Source of the DNA: Methylocystaceae bacterium
Lineage (GTDB): Bacteria > Pseudomonadota > Alphaproteobacteria > Rhodospirillales > Terasakiellaceae
Direction: 5' to 3'
Assembly (NCBI GenBank): GCA_013373205.1
Contig: JABXIG010000003.1
Span: 1,219,853 to 1,283,852, forward strand
DNA: 64,000 nt
The notes under the pieces are model-generated. The model ran no database searches and had not been told where the DNA came from. It saw nothing but the letters and a program-made list of their open reading frames with translations. Both the position numbers and the translations under genes were made by a program. This document shows, one piece after another, positions 1-8,403 of the stretch (the first letter of the stretch is position 1; each line of letters begins with the position of its first letter).

Positions 1-384
1 AACGATACGTTTGACATTTGTGACTTATCTATCTGCAAAGTCCTGTTAATGAATGATCAAAATTACCCATGGATCATTCTCGTGCCCATGCGTTCTGACA
101 CGACAGAACTACACCACCTAACCAAGGAAGATCAGATCAAAGCAATGCAAGACATTGATCTGGCCTCGCGCATTATGGAAAAAATGTTTGCCCCAACATC
201 CCTGAATGTGGCTGCCCTTGGCAATGTGGTCAGTCAGCTTCATATTCATATTGTCGCACGTTTTGAAAATGACCCCACTTGGCCGGGTCCGATCTGGGGG
301 CAAAAACCAGCCGTGCCATATGCCGACAAAAATCGTCTAGAGGATTTACGCGCCGCATTCCAACATTTGCAAAACCTGTCATAA
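1..384 (+). CDS. HIT-domain protein, 5' end outside window
   Basis: The frame is open from base 1, so the gene begins before the window and only its last 127 residues are seen. The residues before the first internal ATG (base 49) read like the family's conserved N-terminal part, so ATG-49 is not the true start. The histidine-triad region is present as QLHIHIVAR, with Gln in place of the first His of the usual HxHxH. It is followed by a W-P-G-P-x-W-G segment common in bacterial HIT proteins of this subgroup. HIT proteins are small nucleotide hydrolases or transferases acting on phosphoramidate or phosphoanhydride bonds. The substrate here cannot be told, and the missing first His leaves the activity uncertain. 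Confidence 0.85.
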   Translation, partial: NDTFDICDLSICKVLLMNDQNYPWIILVPMRSDTTELHHLTKEDQIKAMQDIDLASRIMEKMFAPTSLNVAALGNVVSQLHIHIVARFENDPTWPGPIWGQKPAVPYADKNRLEDLRAAFQHLQNLS

Positions 385-427
385 AGCAGTAGAACAGGCC
401 ATGACTTTGCAAAGGGGAAGACAAAGC

Positions 428-1057
428 ATGGCTGAACAACCGAAAAAAAGACGTTCGCGGATCCGGGAAAGAAACGAAGAATCTATTCTAAAAGCGGCAG
501 AAATCACATTTGCCCGCCGTGGCTTTGGGGCCGCAACAACGGCAGAAATTGCCAAGACAGCCGGAATCCCTAAGGCAAACCTGCATTATTATTTTAATAC
601 CAAAGAAGATCTGTATACCCGTGTTTTGGAAAATATTCTAACCACATGGTTGCGTGCTGCCGAAGATTTTGATGAAGACCATGAACCGCGTGAAGCATTG
701 GAAAGCTATATTCGCACCAAGGTTGAACTTTCACGCACCCGACCAGAAGCGTCCAAAATCTTTGCCAAAGAAATCATCAGCGGCGCCCCTTTTCTAAAAA
801 CACACCTGATCAATGACATTAACCCGTGGATGCAAAAGAAAAGACAAATCATTCAGGGCTGGATTGATGCTGGTAAAATGGCTCCGGTCGATGTGGAACA
901 TTTATTCTTCCTGATCTGGTCCATGAGTCAGACTTATGCGGATTTTTCCACCCAAATGGAAATCGTCCTGCAAAAAGATGAATTACAGGAAAATGATTAT
1001 CGAAAAGCCGCAGACATGATTGTCAGTATGGTCTTTTTTCTGTGCAAGCTTAATTAA
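428..1057 (+). CDS. TetR-family transcriptional regulator, RutR-like
   Basis: This 209-residue protein has an N-terminal TetR DNA-binding domain (roughly residues 10-60), including the recognition-helix signature KANLHYYFNTKEDLY. The rest is an all-helical ligand-binding and dimerisation domain resembling the RutR/YcdC C-terminal family. The start at 428 is chosen because AGGGGA at 413-418 lies at good distance; an in-frame ATG at 401 has no such site. It lies 43 bp after the HIT gene on the same strand. TetR proteins usually repress their own or a neighbouring operon and are released by a small molecule. The ligand and targets are unknown. Confidence 0.9.
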   Translation: MAEQPKKRRSRIRERNEESILKAAEITFARRGFGAATTAEIAKTAGIPKANLHYYFNTKEDLYTRVLENILTTWLRAAEDFDEDHEPREALESYIRTKVELSRTRPEASKIFAKEIISGAPFLKTHLINDINPWMQKKRQIIQGWIDAGKMAPVDVEHLFFLIWSMSQTYADFSTQMEIVLQKDELQENDYRKAADMIVSMVFFLCKLN

Positions 1058-1172
1058 ATTGTCATTTGTGTGATCTTCGTCACTCCGGTAATAAAGGTGC
1101 GCACTTATACTGCGTTCAAACCCATAAGAATTATCAGGGCATTAACGCTAACAGAATGAAGCGAGCAGACAC

Positions 1173-1337
1173 ATGTTGACGACAAAATGGTCACAAGCTG
1201 GTGAAGAACCCAAATTGCAAGAATTGATGGCAGACCCGTTAGTGGCGCTTATCATGGCGCGCGATAATCTTCAGGCTGATGATGTCTGGAAGGTGGTCGA
1301 AAAAGCAAAAGAGCATTTCGACAAAAAAGCCGCCTAA
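1173..1337 (+). CDS. 54-residue conserved-looking small protein
   Basis: A short ATG ORF encodes 54 residues, starting MLTTKWSQAGEEPKLQELM and ending in a lysine/alanine-rich helix (VEKAKEHFDKKAA). It is acidic to neutral, probably helical, and has no signal peptide or cysteines. The ORF fills most of the gap between the TetR gene and the parvulin gene and is followed by a hairpin, as expected of an independent transcript. The composition looks like real protein, and I recall similar short proteins of unknown function in alphaproteobacteria. No function can be assigned. Confidence 0.6.
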   Translation: MLTTKWSQAGEEPKLQELMADPLVALIMARDNLQADDVWKVVEKAKEHFDKKAA

Positions 1338-1379
1338 CCCCTCTTTCTTTTTTGGCACGACAGTTGTAAGTTAAGGCAA

Positions 1380-1402
1380 AAGCGTCCAATGAATGGACGC
1401 TT
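1380..1402 (+). terminator. Hairpin after the 54-residue ORF
   Basis: AAGCGTCCA at 1380-1388 pairs perfectly with TGGACGCTT at 1394-1402 across a 5-base loop. The tract after it is T-rich but interrupted, so it may be a weak intrinsic terminator or a processing hairpin just upstream of the parvulin gene. Confidence 0.5.
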
Positions 1403-1429
1403 GTCTTATTTATATAGCTGGAGATACCC

Positions 1430-1750
1430 ATGTCAGGTCAAGTTGGTGCCGCCCATATTCTTTTGATGTACGCAGGTTCTGCGCGTTCTACTGCCACACG
1501 CACTAAAGAAGAAGCCCTCGAACAAATTAACCAAATGAAAAGCGACATCGATGATGGTGCTGATTTTGCTGAACTTGCACAAAAAAATTCTGATTGCCCA
1601 TCCGGTCAAAGCGGTGGCGATCTGGGCATGTTTGGTCGTGGTCAAATGGTCCCGGAATTTGAAGAAGCCGCTTTCAACATGGAAGTTGGTGCAACAAGCG
1701 ACGTTGTGGAAACCGATTTCGGCTACCACCTGATTAAACGTACCGCTTAA
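1430..1750 (+). CDS. Parvulin-type peptidyl-prolyl cis-trans isomerase
   Basis: This 106-residue protein is a stand-alone parvulin (PpiC/rotamase) domain. Diagnostic segments are AAHILLMY at the N-terminus, the central [13 protein letters not shown] turn, the [15 protein letters not shown] helix and the C-terminal FGYHLIKR. The length matches single-domain cytosolic parvulins, and there is no signal peptide or membrane segment. It should catalyse Xaa-Pro isomerisation during folding in the cytoplasm. ATG-1430 is preceded by a CTGGAGA Shine-Dalgarno. The next gene starts 16 bp after its stop, so the two are probably cotranscribed. Confidence 0.95.
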   Translation: MSGQVGAAHILLMYAGSARSTATRTKEEALEQINQMKSDIDDGADFAELAQKNSDCPSGQSGGDLGMFGRGQMVPEFEEAAFNMEVGATSDVVETDFGYHLIKRTA

Positions 1751-1766
1751 ATCCAAGAGGTTCGAT

Positions 1767-2435
1767 GTGACAGGCGTTGATCTAGAACATCCCGAAGTCA
1801 TTTTCATCAAGCGACTTGATGGGACAGGCTATGGTTTTTTCTATTCAACGCCTGCACAGTTTGATAATGCTGCCAACGGTTTTATCTACCCTATTAAAGA
1901 ACGGATCAAACAAGAATCCGAAGAAAAAAATGAAGTCCCCACTAATGCCCAAGAACTCTGTTTCAAGGCATCGGTTGCGACCATCGCCAAAGTGTTCGAC
2001 CCCAATTGGGATGACGAACCCGGCATTGATGCCGCGCGCTGCGTTGCCGCCTCTTGCGCGGCCGAGGCCACATGGCCAGAAACCATTCCGCAATGTATCG
2101 TCATCGAACAGGCCGGTGATGAAGTGATCTTACGAGAAGGTTTTGAATTTTTAGAACATCCGGGCTACCCCTTATGCGTTGTCCTAGGTTCAAAGGCCGA
2201 TGGCGGGGGGATGTGTTCTTTCTTTGATACAGAAGATGAATTCAGACTGTTTGCCACAAAACCACCCAGCAAAGACGTGTGGCTGCCCCAATTGATCTAT
2301 CGCCTTTATAAACGCACCCCGTCCATCATGACAGGCCTCCCTACCCCGCCAGCCGAAGAAGGCCAAGGCGTTGGTGTTGAATGCCATGCCTTCACCCTAA
2401 ACCGCAAAGGCCAGTTGATTGAACGCGCAAGATAG
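1767..2435 (+). CDS. Conserved hypothetical protein, 222 residues
   Basis: The ORF starts at GTG-1767, with AAGAGG at 1755-1760 as ribosome binding site; the ATG overlapping it runs straight into a stop. The protein is acidic, has no signal peptide or membrane helix, and contains several scattered cysteines (two in the CVAASCAAEA segment) but no recognisable metal motif. I do not recognise the family. The close spacing to the parvulin gene suggests one transcript. Everything beyond its coding nature is unknown. Confidence 0.75.
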   Translation: MTGVDLEHPEVIFIKRLDGTGYGFFYSTPAQFDNAANGFIYPIKERIKQESEEKNEVPTNAQELCFKASVATIAKVFDPNWDDEPGIDAARCVAASCAAEATWPETIPQCIVIEQAGDEVILREGFEFLEHPGYPLCVVLGSKADGGGMCSFFDTEDEFRLFATKPPSKDVWLPQLIYRLYKRTPSIMTGLPTPPAEEGQGVGVECHAFTLNRKGQLIERAR

Positions 2436-2621
2436 CGCTTCTTATCAAGCGAGTTGTCCCCATCCCGATACATGTTCAAAATATGATCTCCGTTTTTACG
2501 AGGATGTCGTTTTTGTGAAAATTCATATCCACACTAAAACTAAGTGTTTATACGGCTAGGTCTCCCTCAAAAAACATGTATAGTTAAGCTCATCTTATAC
2601 ATTTTTTCGGGAGTGTCCGTG

Positions 2622-3158
2622 ATGCTTGGTGCAGTCTTTACCGAATTCCTTGAAATGGTCGAAGATAAGTTTTCTTTCGACGTAGCTGATAAAATCCTTG
2701 AAGAAGCAGGCTTGGCTGACAATTCCTCTTTCACTGCTGTTGGTAATTATGATCATGGGCAAATGGTCAAGCTGGTGGTCGCCTTAAGCAAAGAAACAAA
2801 CATGGAAATTGATGACCTGATAAAAACCTTTGGCGCACATCTTTTTGGGCAATTTGTGCAAAAATACCCCATGTTCTTTGACAACGTAGACTCCTCATTA
2901 GATTTTCTGCAAGGAATTGAAGATAAAATCCATACCGAAGTGCGCAAACTCTATCCTCATGCTGAACTTCCCAGTTTCGAATGTGTGCGTCATTCGGACA
3001 ATGTCCTGGAAATGAATTACAGTTCCACACGCCCCTTTGGGGACCTCGCCCATGGCTTGATCGCGGGGTGCGGGGAACATTTCAATGACAACCTCACCAT
3101 TCAACGTATTGATCTGGACGGCTCAAACCATGTGCATTTCATCATCAGCAAAGAGTAG
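2622..3158 (+). CDS. H-NOX heme-nitric oxide/oxygen binding sensor
   Basis: This 178-residue protein matches bacterial H-NOX domains over its full length. The proximal heme ligand is His104, placed seven residues before the Y-P of the LYPHAELPSF segment exactly as in soluble guanylate cyclase. The heme-propionate motif Y-x-S-x-R is Tyr133-Ser135-Arg137. Such proteins bind NO (some also O2) through a b-type heme in the cytoplasm and modulate a partner enzyme. The start at 2622 follows GGGAG at 2609-2613; a longer in-frame ORF from 2544 lacks support. The kinase gene begins 8 bp after its stop, so H-NOX is almost certainly the sensory input of that kinase, which has no sensor domain of its own. 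Confidence 0.95.
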   Translation: MLGAVFTEFLEMVEDKFSFDVADKILEEAGLADNSSFTAVGNYDHGQMVKLVVALSKETNMEIDDLIKTFGAHLFGQFVQKYPMFFDNVDSSLDFLQGIEDKIHTEVRKLYPHAELPSFECVRHSDNVLEMNYSSTRPFGDLAHGLIAGCGEHFNDNLTIQRIDLDGSNHVHFIISKE

Positions 3159-3166
3159 CTGCGATC

Positions 3167-5584
3167 ATGGATGAGGCCGACAAATGGAAAAAACGTTTTG
3201 AACGCGAAAGACGCGCGCGCAAAGAAGCGGAAAATATTTTAGAGCTCAAAAGCAAAGAGCTGTATCATGTGAATGAAGAACTGCGTGGCACCCTTGAAAA
3301 TCTCGAAAAACGCGTTCAAGAGAGAACGCAAGAACTGAGCGTCGCCGTCGAAGAGGCACAAAAAGCCAATACGGCAAAATCGGCATTTCTAGCCAATATG
3401 AGCCATGAAATCAGAACGCCGATGAATGCTATGATCGGCTTTACAGAACTATGCCTGCATAAAACCTCACCCAGCCCAAAACAGAAACAATATCTCAACA
3501 AAATCCATCATTCTGCCATCTCTCTTCTGGGGATCATTAATGATATCCTTGATTTTTCAAAGATTGAAGCTGGCGAAATGAAGATGAAAAACGTGCCCTT
3601 CACCTTGGGCCATGTCTTTCAGAATCTGACCAACCTTGTTTCAGACAAAGTGCACAGTAAAAATCTGGATTTTATTATTGAAAGATCCCCTGACCTATCT
3701 GACCATTTTATTGGGGATGCGGGCCGACTGGGGCAAATATTACTGAACCTTACCTTCAATGCCGTTAAATTCACCCATAAAGGTTACGTAAAACTGACCA
3801 TCAGACAAGTGAAGGTGAAAGACGGTTATTCTACGTTGGAATTTTCAGTCTCAGACACGGGGATTGGCATGACCCGTGAACAACAGGAACATTTGTTTAA
3901 GCCTTTTACCCAGGTTGATAATTCAGATACCAGAAAATACGATGGGACAGGGTTAGGACTTGCCATCGCCAAAGACTTTGTTAAGCGCATGGACGGTGAT
4001 ATCTGGCTAGAAAGTGCCCCCGGGGTTGGGTCTACATTCAGCTTTCAGATTAAACTTAAGCTAAACCCAGATGCAGAGAAAACAGATCACAAACTGCCCA
4101 GAATTTTCAGCAAAAAGCAGGTTCTTCTGATTGATGATCAAACCATCTCTCTAAAAGGTATGGCAAATTATTTAGAAGGCTGCGGCCTGAATGTGAGCGC
4201 CTTTCTCAACGATCAAACAACAGACATAGACCATGCCTGTAGCTCGCAGGAATTTGATCTTCTGATCTATAACATCAGCCAGATTAGTCGCGCATGTGAA
4301 CAACAACTGAATGATTTGTTGGATCGACATTACCGTTTGCGAAATTTAAAATTCATTCTAATCAGCAATGATGAACCTGACCTGTTTGAAGATGGCCTGT
4401 GCACAATAACGCCAACCGCCTATATCCAGAAACCGATTGATCCGTCATATCTGTTTGACACGATATTAGAAACTTTTGGCAATGAAGTCCTTTCAGAAAC
4501 GGCCCGCAGACAAGACCTGAATATTGATTCATTGCCTTTGGATAAAATCCAAGGGGCCCACCTGCTCTTGGTCGAAGACAACAAGATCAATCAACAGGTT
4601 GCTCGCGAACTACTGGAACATGCCAGATTTCATGTGGATGTGGCCGAAAATGGTCAACAAGCCCTAGATCTCTTAAATACCAAAACCTATGACTGTGTCC
4701 TTATGGACATTCAGATGCCTGTTATGGGGGGCTATGAAGCCACCAGACACATCCGCGCCCAGCGTCGCTTTGCTGATCTACCCATTATCGCCATGACGGC
4801 AAATGCCCTTGTCTCTGACAAACAGGCCGCTATTGAAGCTGGGATGAATGACCATGTGGCGAAACCGATTAATACACGCGTGCTCTTTTCAGTTCTGCTG
4901 GATGTGATAAAACATAAAGACCGCCCCCTTCCCCAAACGACTGATGTTCAAAAACAAGCAATCGACATTCCCAAAATTAAAGGCCTGAATACCAAAACCA
5001 GCATTAAAAATTTGAACGGTGATACGAAAATTTATCAACAAATTCTCAAGACTTTTTGCTTTGTTGGTCATGGCCTTTTGCAAGATCTGACCCATGCTGT
5101 TGGCGAAAAAAACCAAGAGGCCATGATCGGTACAACCCACACCTTAAAAGGTCTTGCAGCCACCATCGGTGCAGAAATGCTGGAAGAAAAATCGCGACAA
5201 TTTGAATACACCCTAAAAGACGGAAACCCTGATCAAACTTCTAATTTACGAGACCATTTGTTAGAGGAATTACACAATACCATCACTGCCATTGAAACCT
5301 TCTTTCAGGAAAACACCAATACTTCAGCCGTTCGTGCTGTGCAAGATCATAAAAAGATTAAACAGGAACTGTTGATCTTATGTGATATGCTGGACCAATA
5401 TGACGTTGCAGCAGAAGACCAGTTCCACAACATTATGCTGGCAGCGCTTGATAAAAAGCTCAGAAACAGCCTGATTAAAATCGGCGAGAAAATTGAAGCT
5501 TATGAATTTGAGGAAGCCCATGCGCTCTTAAGTGCTGAACTTGAACACCTTAAAGATAATGCAAACGAAGGCACACCGACATAA
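3167..5584 (+). CDS. H-NOX-associated hybrid histidine kinase (HnoK-like)
   Basis: The 805-residue kinase begins with a charged coiled coil (about 1-70) and has no membrane segment or PAS domain. The order is HisKA with phospho-acceptor His80 (NMSHEIRTPMN), HATPase with N box (FNAVKFTHKG) and G boxes (DTGIGM, GTGLGLAIAK), a first receiver (about 318-430), a second receiver with acceptor Asp514 (VLMDIQMP), then an HPt domain with His658 (THTLKGLA). The first receiver has Asn369 where the acceptor Asp should be, so it is probably a regulatory pseudo-receiver. The complete His-Asp-His chain can feed the downstream HD-GYP regulator, which overlaps it by one base. This is the multistep form of H-NOX signalling. 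Confidence 0.93.
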   Translation: MDEADKWKKRFERERRARKEAENILELKSKELYHVNEELRGTLENLEKRVQERTQELSVAVEEAQKANTAKSAFLANMSHEIRTPMNAMIGFTELCLHKTSPSPKQKQYLNKIHHSAISLLGIINDILDFSKIEAGEMKMKNVPFTLGHVFQNLTNLVSDKVHSKNLDFIIERSPDLSDHFIGDAGRLGQILLNLTFNAVKFTHKGYVKLTIRQVKVKDGYSTLEFSVSDTGIGMTREQQEHLFKPFTQVDNSDTRKYDGTGLGLAIAKDFVKRMDGDIWLESAPGVGSTFSFQIKLKLNPDAEKTDHKLPRIFSKKQVLLIDDQTISLKGMANYLEGCGLNVSAFLNDQTTDIDHACSSQEFDLLIYNISQISRACEQQLNDLLDRHYRLRNLKFILISNDEPDLFEDGLCTITPTAYIQKPIDPSYLFDTILETFGNEVLSETARRQDLNIDSLPLDKIQGAHLLLVEDNKINQQVARELLEHARFHVDVAENGQQALDLLNTKTYDCVLMDIQMPVMGGYEATRHIRAQRRFADLPIIAMTANALVSDKQAAIEAGMNDHVAKPINTRVLFSVLLDVIKHKDRPLPQTTDVQKQAIDIPKIKGLNTKTSIKNLNGDTKIYQQILKTFCFVGHGLLQDLTHAVGEKNQEAMIGTTHTLKGLAATIGAEMLEEKSRQFEYTLKDGNPDQTSNLRDHLLEELHNTITAIETFFQENTNTSAVRAVQDHKKIKQELLILCDMLDQYDVAAEDQFHNIMLAALDKKLRNSLIKIGEKIEAYEFEEAHALLSAELEHLKDNANEGTPT

Positions 5585-6564
5585 TGGCAGAGAAAAAAAC
5601 GATTCTGATTGTCGATGACATTGCAGATAACATCGATGTCTTAAAAGATATTCTGATCGATACCTACGCTGTCAAGGTTGCTAAAAACGGCCCCACAGCC
5701 ATCAAGATCGCCCAAAAACAACTGCCCGACCTGATCTTGCTGGATGTTATGATGCCGGGCATGGATGGCTATGAAGTCTGCGAAACCTTGAAAAATGACA
5801 ATTCCACAGCCCATATTCCTATCATCTTTGTGACTGCAAAAAATGAAGAACGTGACGAAGCCAAGGGATTTGATGTCGGGGCTGTCGACTATATCACCAA
5901 GCCCGTTTCCAGTGCCATTGTCCTTCGTCGGGTACATAATCACCTATCGCTTATCAAGGCGGATCAACTCAACCAACTGGCGCGTTCTGCCATCCGCATG
6001 ATGGGGGAAGCTGGGCACTATAATGATACGGATACCGGACAGCATATCTGGCGCATGGCTGCTTATGCCAAGGCACTGGCTCTTGAAATCGGTTTACCAT
6101 CTGAGTTTGCAGAAATGATTGAACTTGCAGCCCCAATGCATGACACGGGTAAAATCGGCACCCCCGACAGTATATTGAAAGCACCGCGCAAACTAACGCC
6201 AGATGAATGGGAAATCATGAAGCAACATTCCCAAATCGGCGCAGAAATCCTCAGCCATTCTGAAAATCCTGTCTTTAAACTGGCAGCTGAAATTGCGCTT
6301 AATCACCATGAACGTTGGGATGGCACAGGATACCCCAAAGAGATTAAAGGTGAAGATATCCCCCTGAGCGCCCGACTGGTGGCCATTGCCGATGTGTTTG
6401 ATGCCCTGACCATGAAACGGCCCTATAAGACCCCTTGGTCCGTTGAAGATGCCTTGGCAGAAATTCAAGCCAGTAGCGGTAGCCACTTTGATCCTGAACT
6501 CGTCATTACTTTTTGTGCCATGAAAGATCAATTGCTGGAAATTAAAAACAAATGGGATGATTAA
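5584..6564 (+). CDS. Response regulator with HD-GYP c-di-GMP phosphodiesterase domain
   Basis: This 326-residue protein has a CheY-like receiver (1-120, acceptor Asp54 in LILLDVMMPGMDG) and an HD-GYP domain (about 135-320). The catalytic elements look complete: His154, HD at 186-187 (HDTGKIG) and HHERWDGTGYP at 241-251. It should therefore hydrolyse cyclic di-GMP when phosphorylated. Its ATG shares one base with the kinase stop (TAATG), showing translational coupling. In Shewanella-type H-NOX circuits the corresponding HnoD regulator has a degenerate HD-GYP. Here the domain appears active, so NO sensing may be tied directly to c-di-GMP removal and to motility or biofilm choice. Confidence 0.95.
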   Translation: MAEKKTILIVDDIADNIDVLKDILIDTYAVKVAKNGPTAIKIAQKQLPDLILLDVMMPGMDGYEVCETLKNDNSTAHIPIIFVTAKNEERDEAKGFDVGAVDYITKPVSSAIVLRRVHNHLSLIKADQLNQLARSAIRMMGEAGHYNDTDTGQHIWRMAAYAKALALEIGLPSEFAEMIELAAPMHDTGKIGTPDSILKAPRKLTPDEWEIMKQHSQIGAEILSHSENPVFKLAAEIALNHHERWDGTGYPKEIKGEDIPLSARLVAIADVFDALTMKRPYKTPWSVEDALAEIQASSGSHFDPELVITFCAMKDQLLEIKNKWDD

Positions 6565-7859
6565 AGCAGTGCTTCACCCAACACTTGTTGAAAAATGACT
6601 TCGCGTACATCATCGGCATTCAGCTGATGGGCATCCATTTGAACTTTACTTTCAGCCATAATCATATCGACATCTTCCATCAAGCGTAGCTTCTTAAACA
6701 AATCTTCCCGCTTGATCCCCATTGCGTCGCCAATCAAATCCATATAATTGACGATTTCAAAGGGGCGTTCAGGTTCATGGCGTACCAATTCACGGTGATC
6801 GGAATGATAGATACCGACAAAACTATCCACCTTTTCTTCTTCAGCGCGTTTTAAAAAATTTGAAAGATGCTTTTTTGAAAAATCCTTGTTGGTTAGCGTC
6901 GACAATTGATAGCCCACTTTCTGAACATCCAGCGACACAACCTCCAATCCGTCAATCGCGGTTAAAAGCTGCGTCACAGCCTCTGTCACCCCGTGAGAGC
7001 CGGGATATTCATGCAAGGCCACCCGTTTACTGACGCGGTGTTTAAATAAAGGTCTCAACCGATCAAGATGCCGTCTTAAAAAAATGGGGAACATGGTCAT
7101 GGCAAACGGGGCAGGTCCACCAGCAGCATAACTAGGTAAAAGGTTTTCGTTAAACTGGATTTCACATGTTGGACACCATGATAACACATCCCCTGCACCT
7201 GTCTTTTCGAACCTTTCGATGGTTTTTCCGCCTTGTCGAGCAGAGTTTTCATCATCCCCTGCCCATAACTGCAAAATCCCGCAACAATTTGCCGGTCCGC
7301 CATGAACTTCATACGACACCCCCAGCTCATCCAAGACATCGAGACAGAGCAATCCAATATGCGGCGTCTTTAACATGTTGCACCCCGTATAGAAGATTAC
7401 ATCCGGTGCAGTCTCTCGTTCGGGGTGGGACGACGGACTGAGGCGAGCCATCATATCAGGGGCAAGCTGTAACCGCGAAATCAATCGAACACCTGTGCTC
7501 ATGTATTTAAAGTCAGACTTGCCTTGTGCTTTTAGCTCCTGAGATGGATTATTCTGCTTTAAGCGACGCTTTGCCATCGCGAGCATAAAACGCGGGTTAA
7601 TCCCTTCCTCACAGACAGACTGGCAAAAACCACTCGCACAACAGGATGTAATCCATTTTTGCGACACAAGGGGACCCTGCCCTGTCTTCAGAACATCCAG
7701 CACCCCTTCTGCTACGGTCTTACTATCTTTCACATCAAGCCCGTCAATCGAAGGTGTTGGGCAAACATCCACACAGGCACCACAAGCGGTGCAGCAATCT
7801 ACGATATCGTTGACGCGTTCATTAAGGGATTGCACAATTTCTTTCGGGTTAAAGGGCAT
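6561..7859 (-). CDS. Heterodisulfide-reductase-like (Fe-S)-binding protein
   Basis: This 432-residue soluble protein combines an HdrC-like ferredoxin part with an HdrB-like CCG part. The N-terminal region has two cluster motifs: CCTACGACVDVCP and CCASGFCQSVCEEGINP. The C-terminal half has one CCG-type site (FYTGCNML, then GGPANCCGI) plus a CPTC motif. In the second repeat the expected cysteines are replaced in HEYPGSHG, so that half is degenerate. Such proteins carry electrons between flavoproteins, quinones and thiol or disulfide substrates; the partner is unknown. The start at 7859 has AAGGA upstream; a longer in-frame extension to 8003 is rejected. Its 3' end overlaps the convergent HD-GYP gene by 4 bp. 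Confidence 0.8.
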   Translation of the reverse strand: MPFNPKEIVQSLNERVNDIVDCCTACGACVDVCPTPSIDGLDVKDSKTVAEGVLDVLKTGQGPLVSQKWITSCCASGFCQSVCEEGINPRFMLAMAKRRLKQNNPSQELKAQGKSDFKYMSTGVRLISRLQLAPDMMARLSPSSHPERETAPDVIFYTGCNMLKTPHIGLLCLDVLDELGVSYEVHGGPANCCGILQLWAGDDENSARQGGKTIERFEKTGAGDVLSWCPTCEIQFNENLLPSYAAGGPAPFAMTMFPIFLRRHLDRLRPLFKHRVSKRVALHEYPGSHGVTEAVTQLLTAIDGLEVVSLDVQKVGYQLSTLTNKDFSKKHLSNFLKRAEEEKVDSFVGIYHSDHRELVRHEPERPFEIVNYMDLIGDAMGIKREDLFKKLRLMEDVDMIMAESKVQMDAHQLNADDVREVIFQQVLGEALL

Positions 7860-8030
7860 GATTTTTGATCCTTTGCTGCTTTTGTTAAGGCTAAGAAAAG
7901 CAGAATCAGAGATCAATGATTTCATTGTGTCGGTGACAATGTTTTGAGGTGGAAAGAGTTTCCTGCATTCGCAGGAAATCGCACTGCGCTCTTGCGAACA
8001 CAAGGGGCTTTACCCACATAGAAATCAGAA

Positions 8031-8064
8031 TCAAAAAACGCCGCCAATATGTATTGGCAGCGTT
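8031..8064 (-). terminator. Terminator downstream of the tRNA-Glu genes
   Basis: Read leftward, the arms 8052-8064 and 8037-8049 form a bulged hairpin (AACG/CGTT plus GCCAATA/TATTGGC), followed by a run of six T. It lies just past the 3' end of the left tRNA-Glu and should end that transcript. Confidence 0.7.
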
Positions 8065-8071
8065 CTTTGAA

Positions 8072-8147
8072 TGGCATCTCCAAGGGGACTCGAACCCCTG
8101 TTGCCGCCGTGAAAGGGCGGAGTCCTAGGCCACTAGACGATGGAGAC
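8072..8147 (-). tRNA. tRNA-Glu (anticodon UUC), copy 1
   Basis: The reverse complement folds as a 76-nt tRNA with encoded CCA. The acceptor arms are GTCTCCA and TGGAGAT (one G-U pair), the discriminator is G, the anticodon loop is CTTTCAC inside a CCGCC/GGCGG stem, and the T arm contains GGTTCGAGTCC. UUC in the loop reads glutamate codons GAA and GAG. It sits 68 bp from a second tRNA-Glu in the same orientation, but their acceptor and T stems differ. Confidence 0.95.
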
Positions 8148-8215
8148 CTAATATATAAACAAGTAATAAAAATATAAAATAAAGTCCATATTTTTCTTAC
8201 TTTACCAAAGCGCGA

Positions 8216-8291
8216 TGGCGACCCCTACGGGACTCGAACCCGTGTTACCGCCGTGAAAGGGCGGTGTCCTAGGCCACTAGACGAAGGGGTC
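8216..8291 (-). tRNA. tRNA-Glu (anticodon UUC), copy 2
   Basis: This 76-nt tRNA with encoded CCA has acceptor arms GACCCCT and AGGGGTC (fully paired), discriminator G and anticodon loop CTTTCAC, giving UUC for glutamate. Compared with copy 1 it has the same D and anticodon arms but a different acceptor stem and T stem. It was therefore not made by a very recent tandem duplication. Confidence 0.95.
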
Positions 8292-8403
8292 ATCGGCGTT
8301 GGTGAGCGGGTTATAGACGATGGGTGGCGATGCTGGCAAGACTAAATTTGCATTTTTTTTAATTTTTTTCATTTTTATTGCAAAGGCTATTAAAAACAGC
8401 ATG

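Noticed and set aside
7860-8003. 48-residue N-terminal extension of the heterodisulfide-like protein
   Set aside because: No ribosome site and no family similarity; the start at 7859 has AAGGA upstream.
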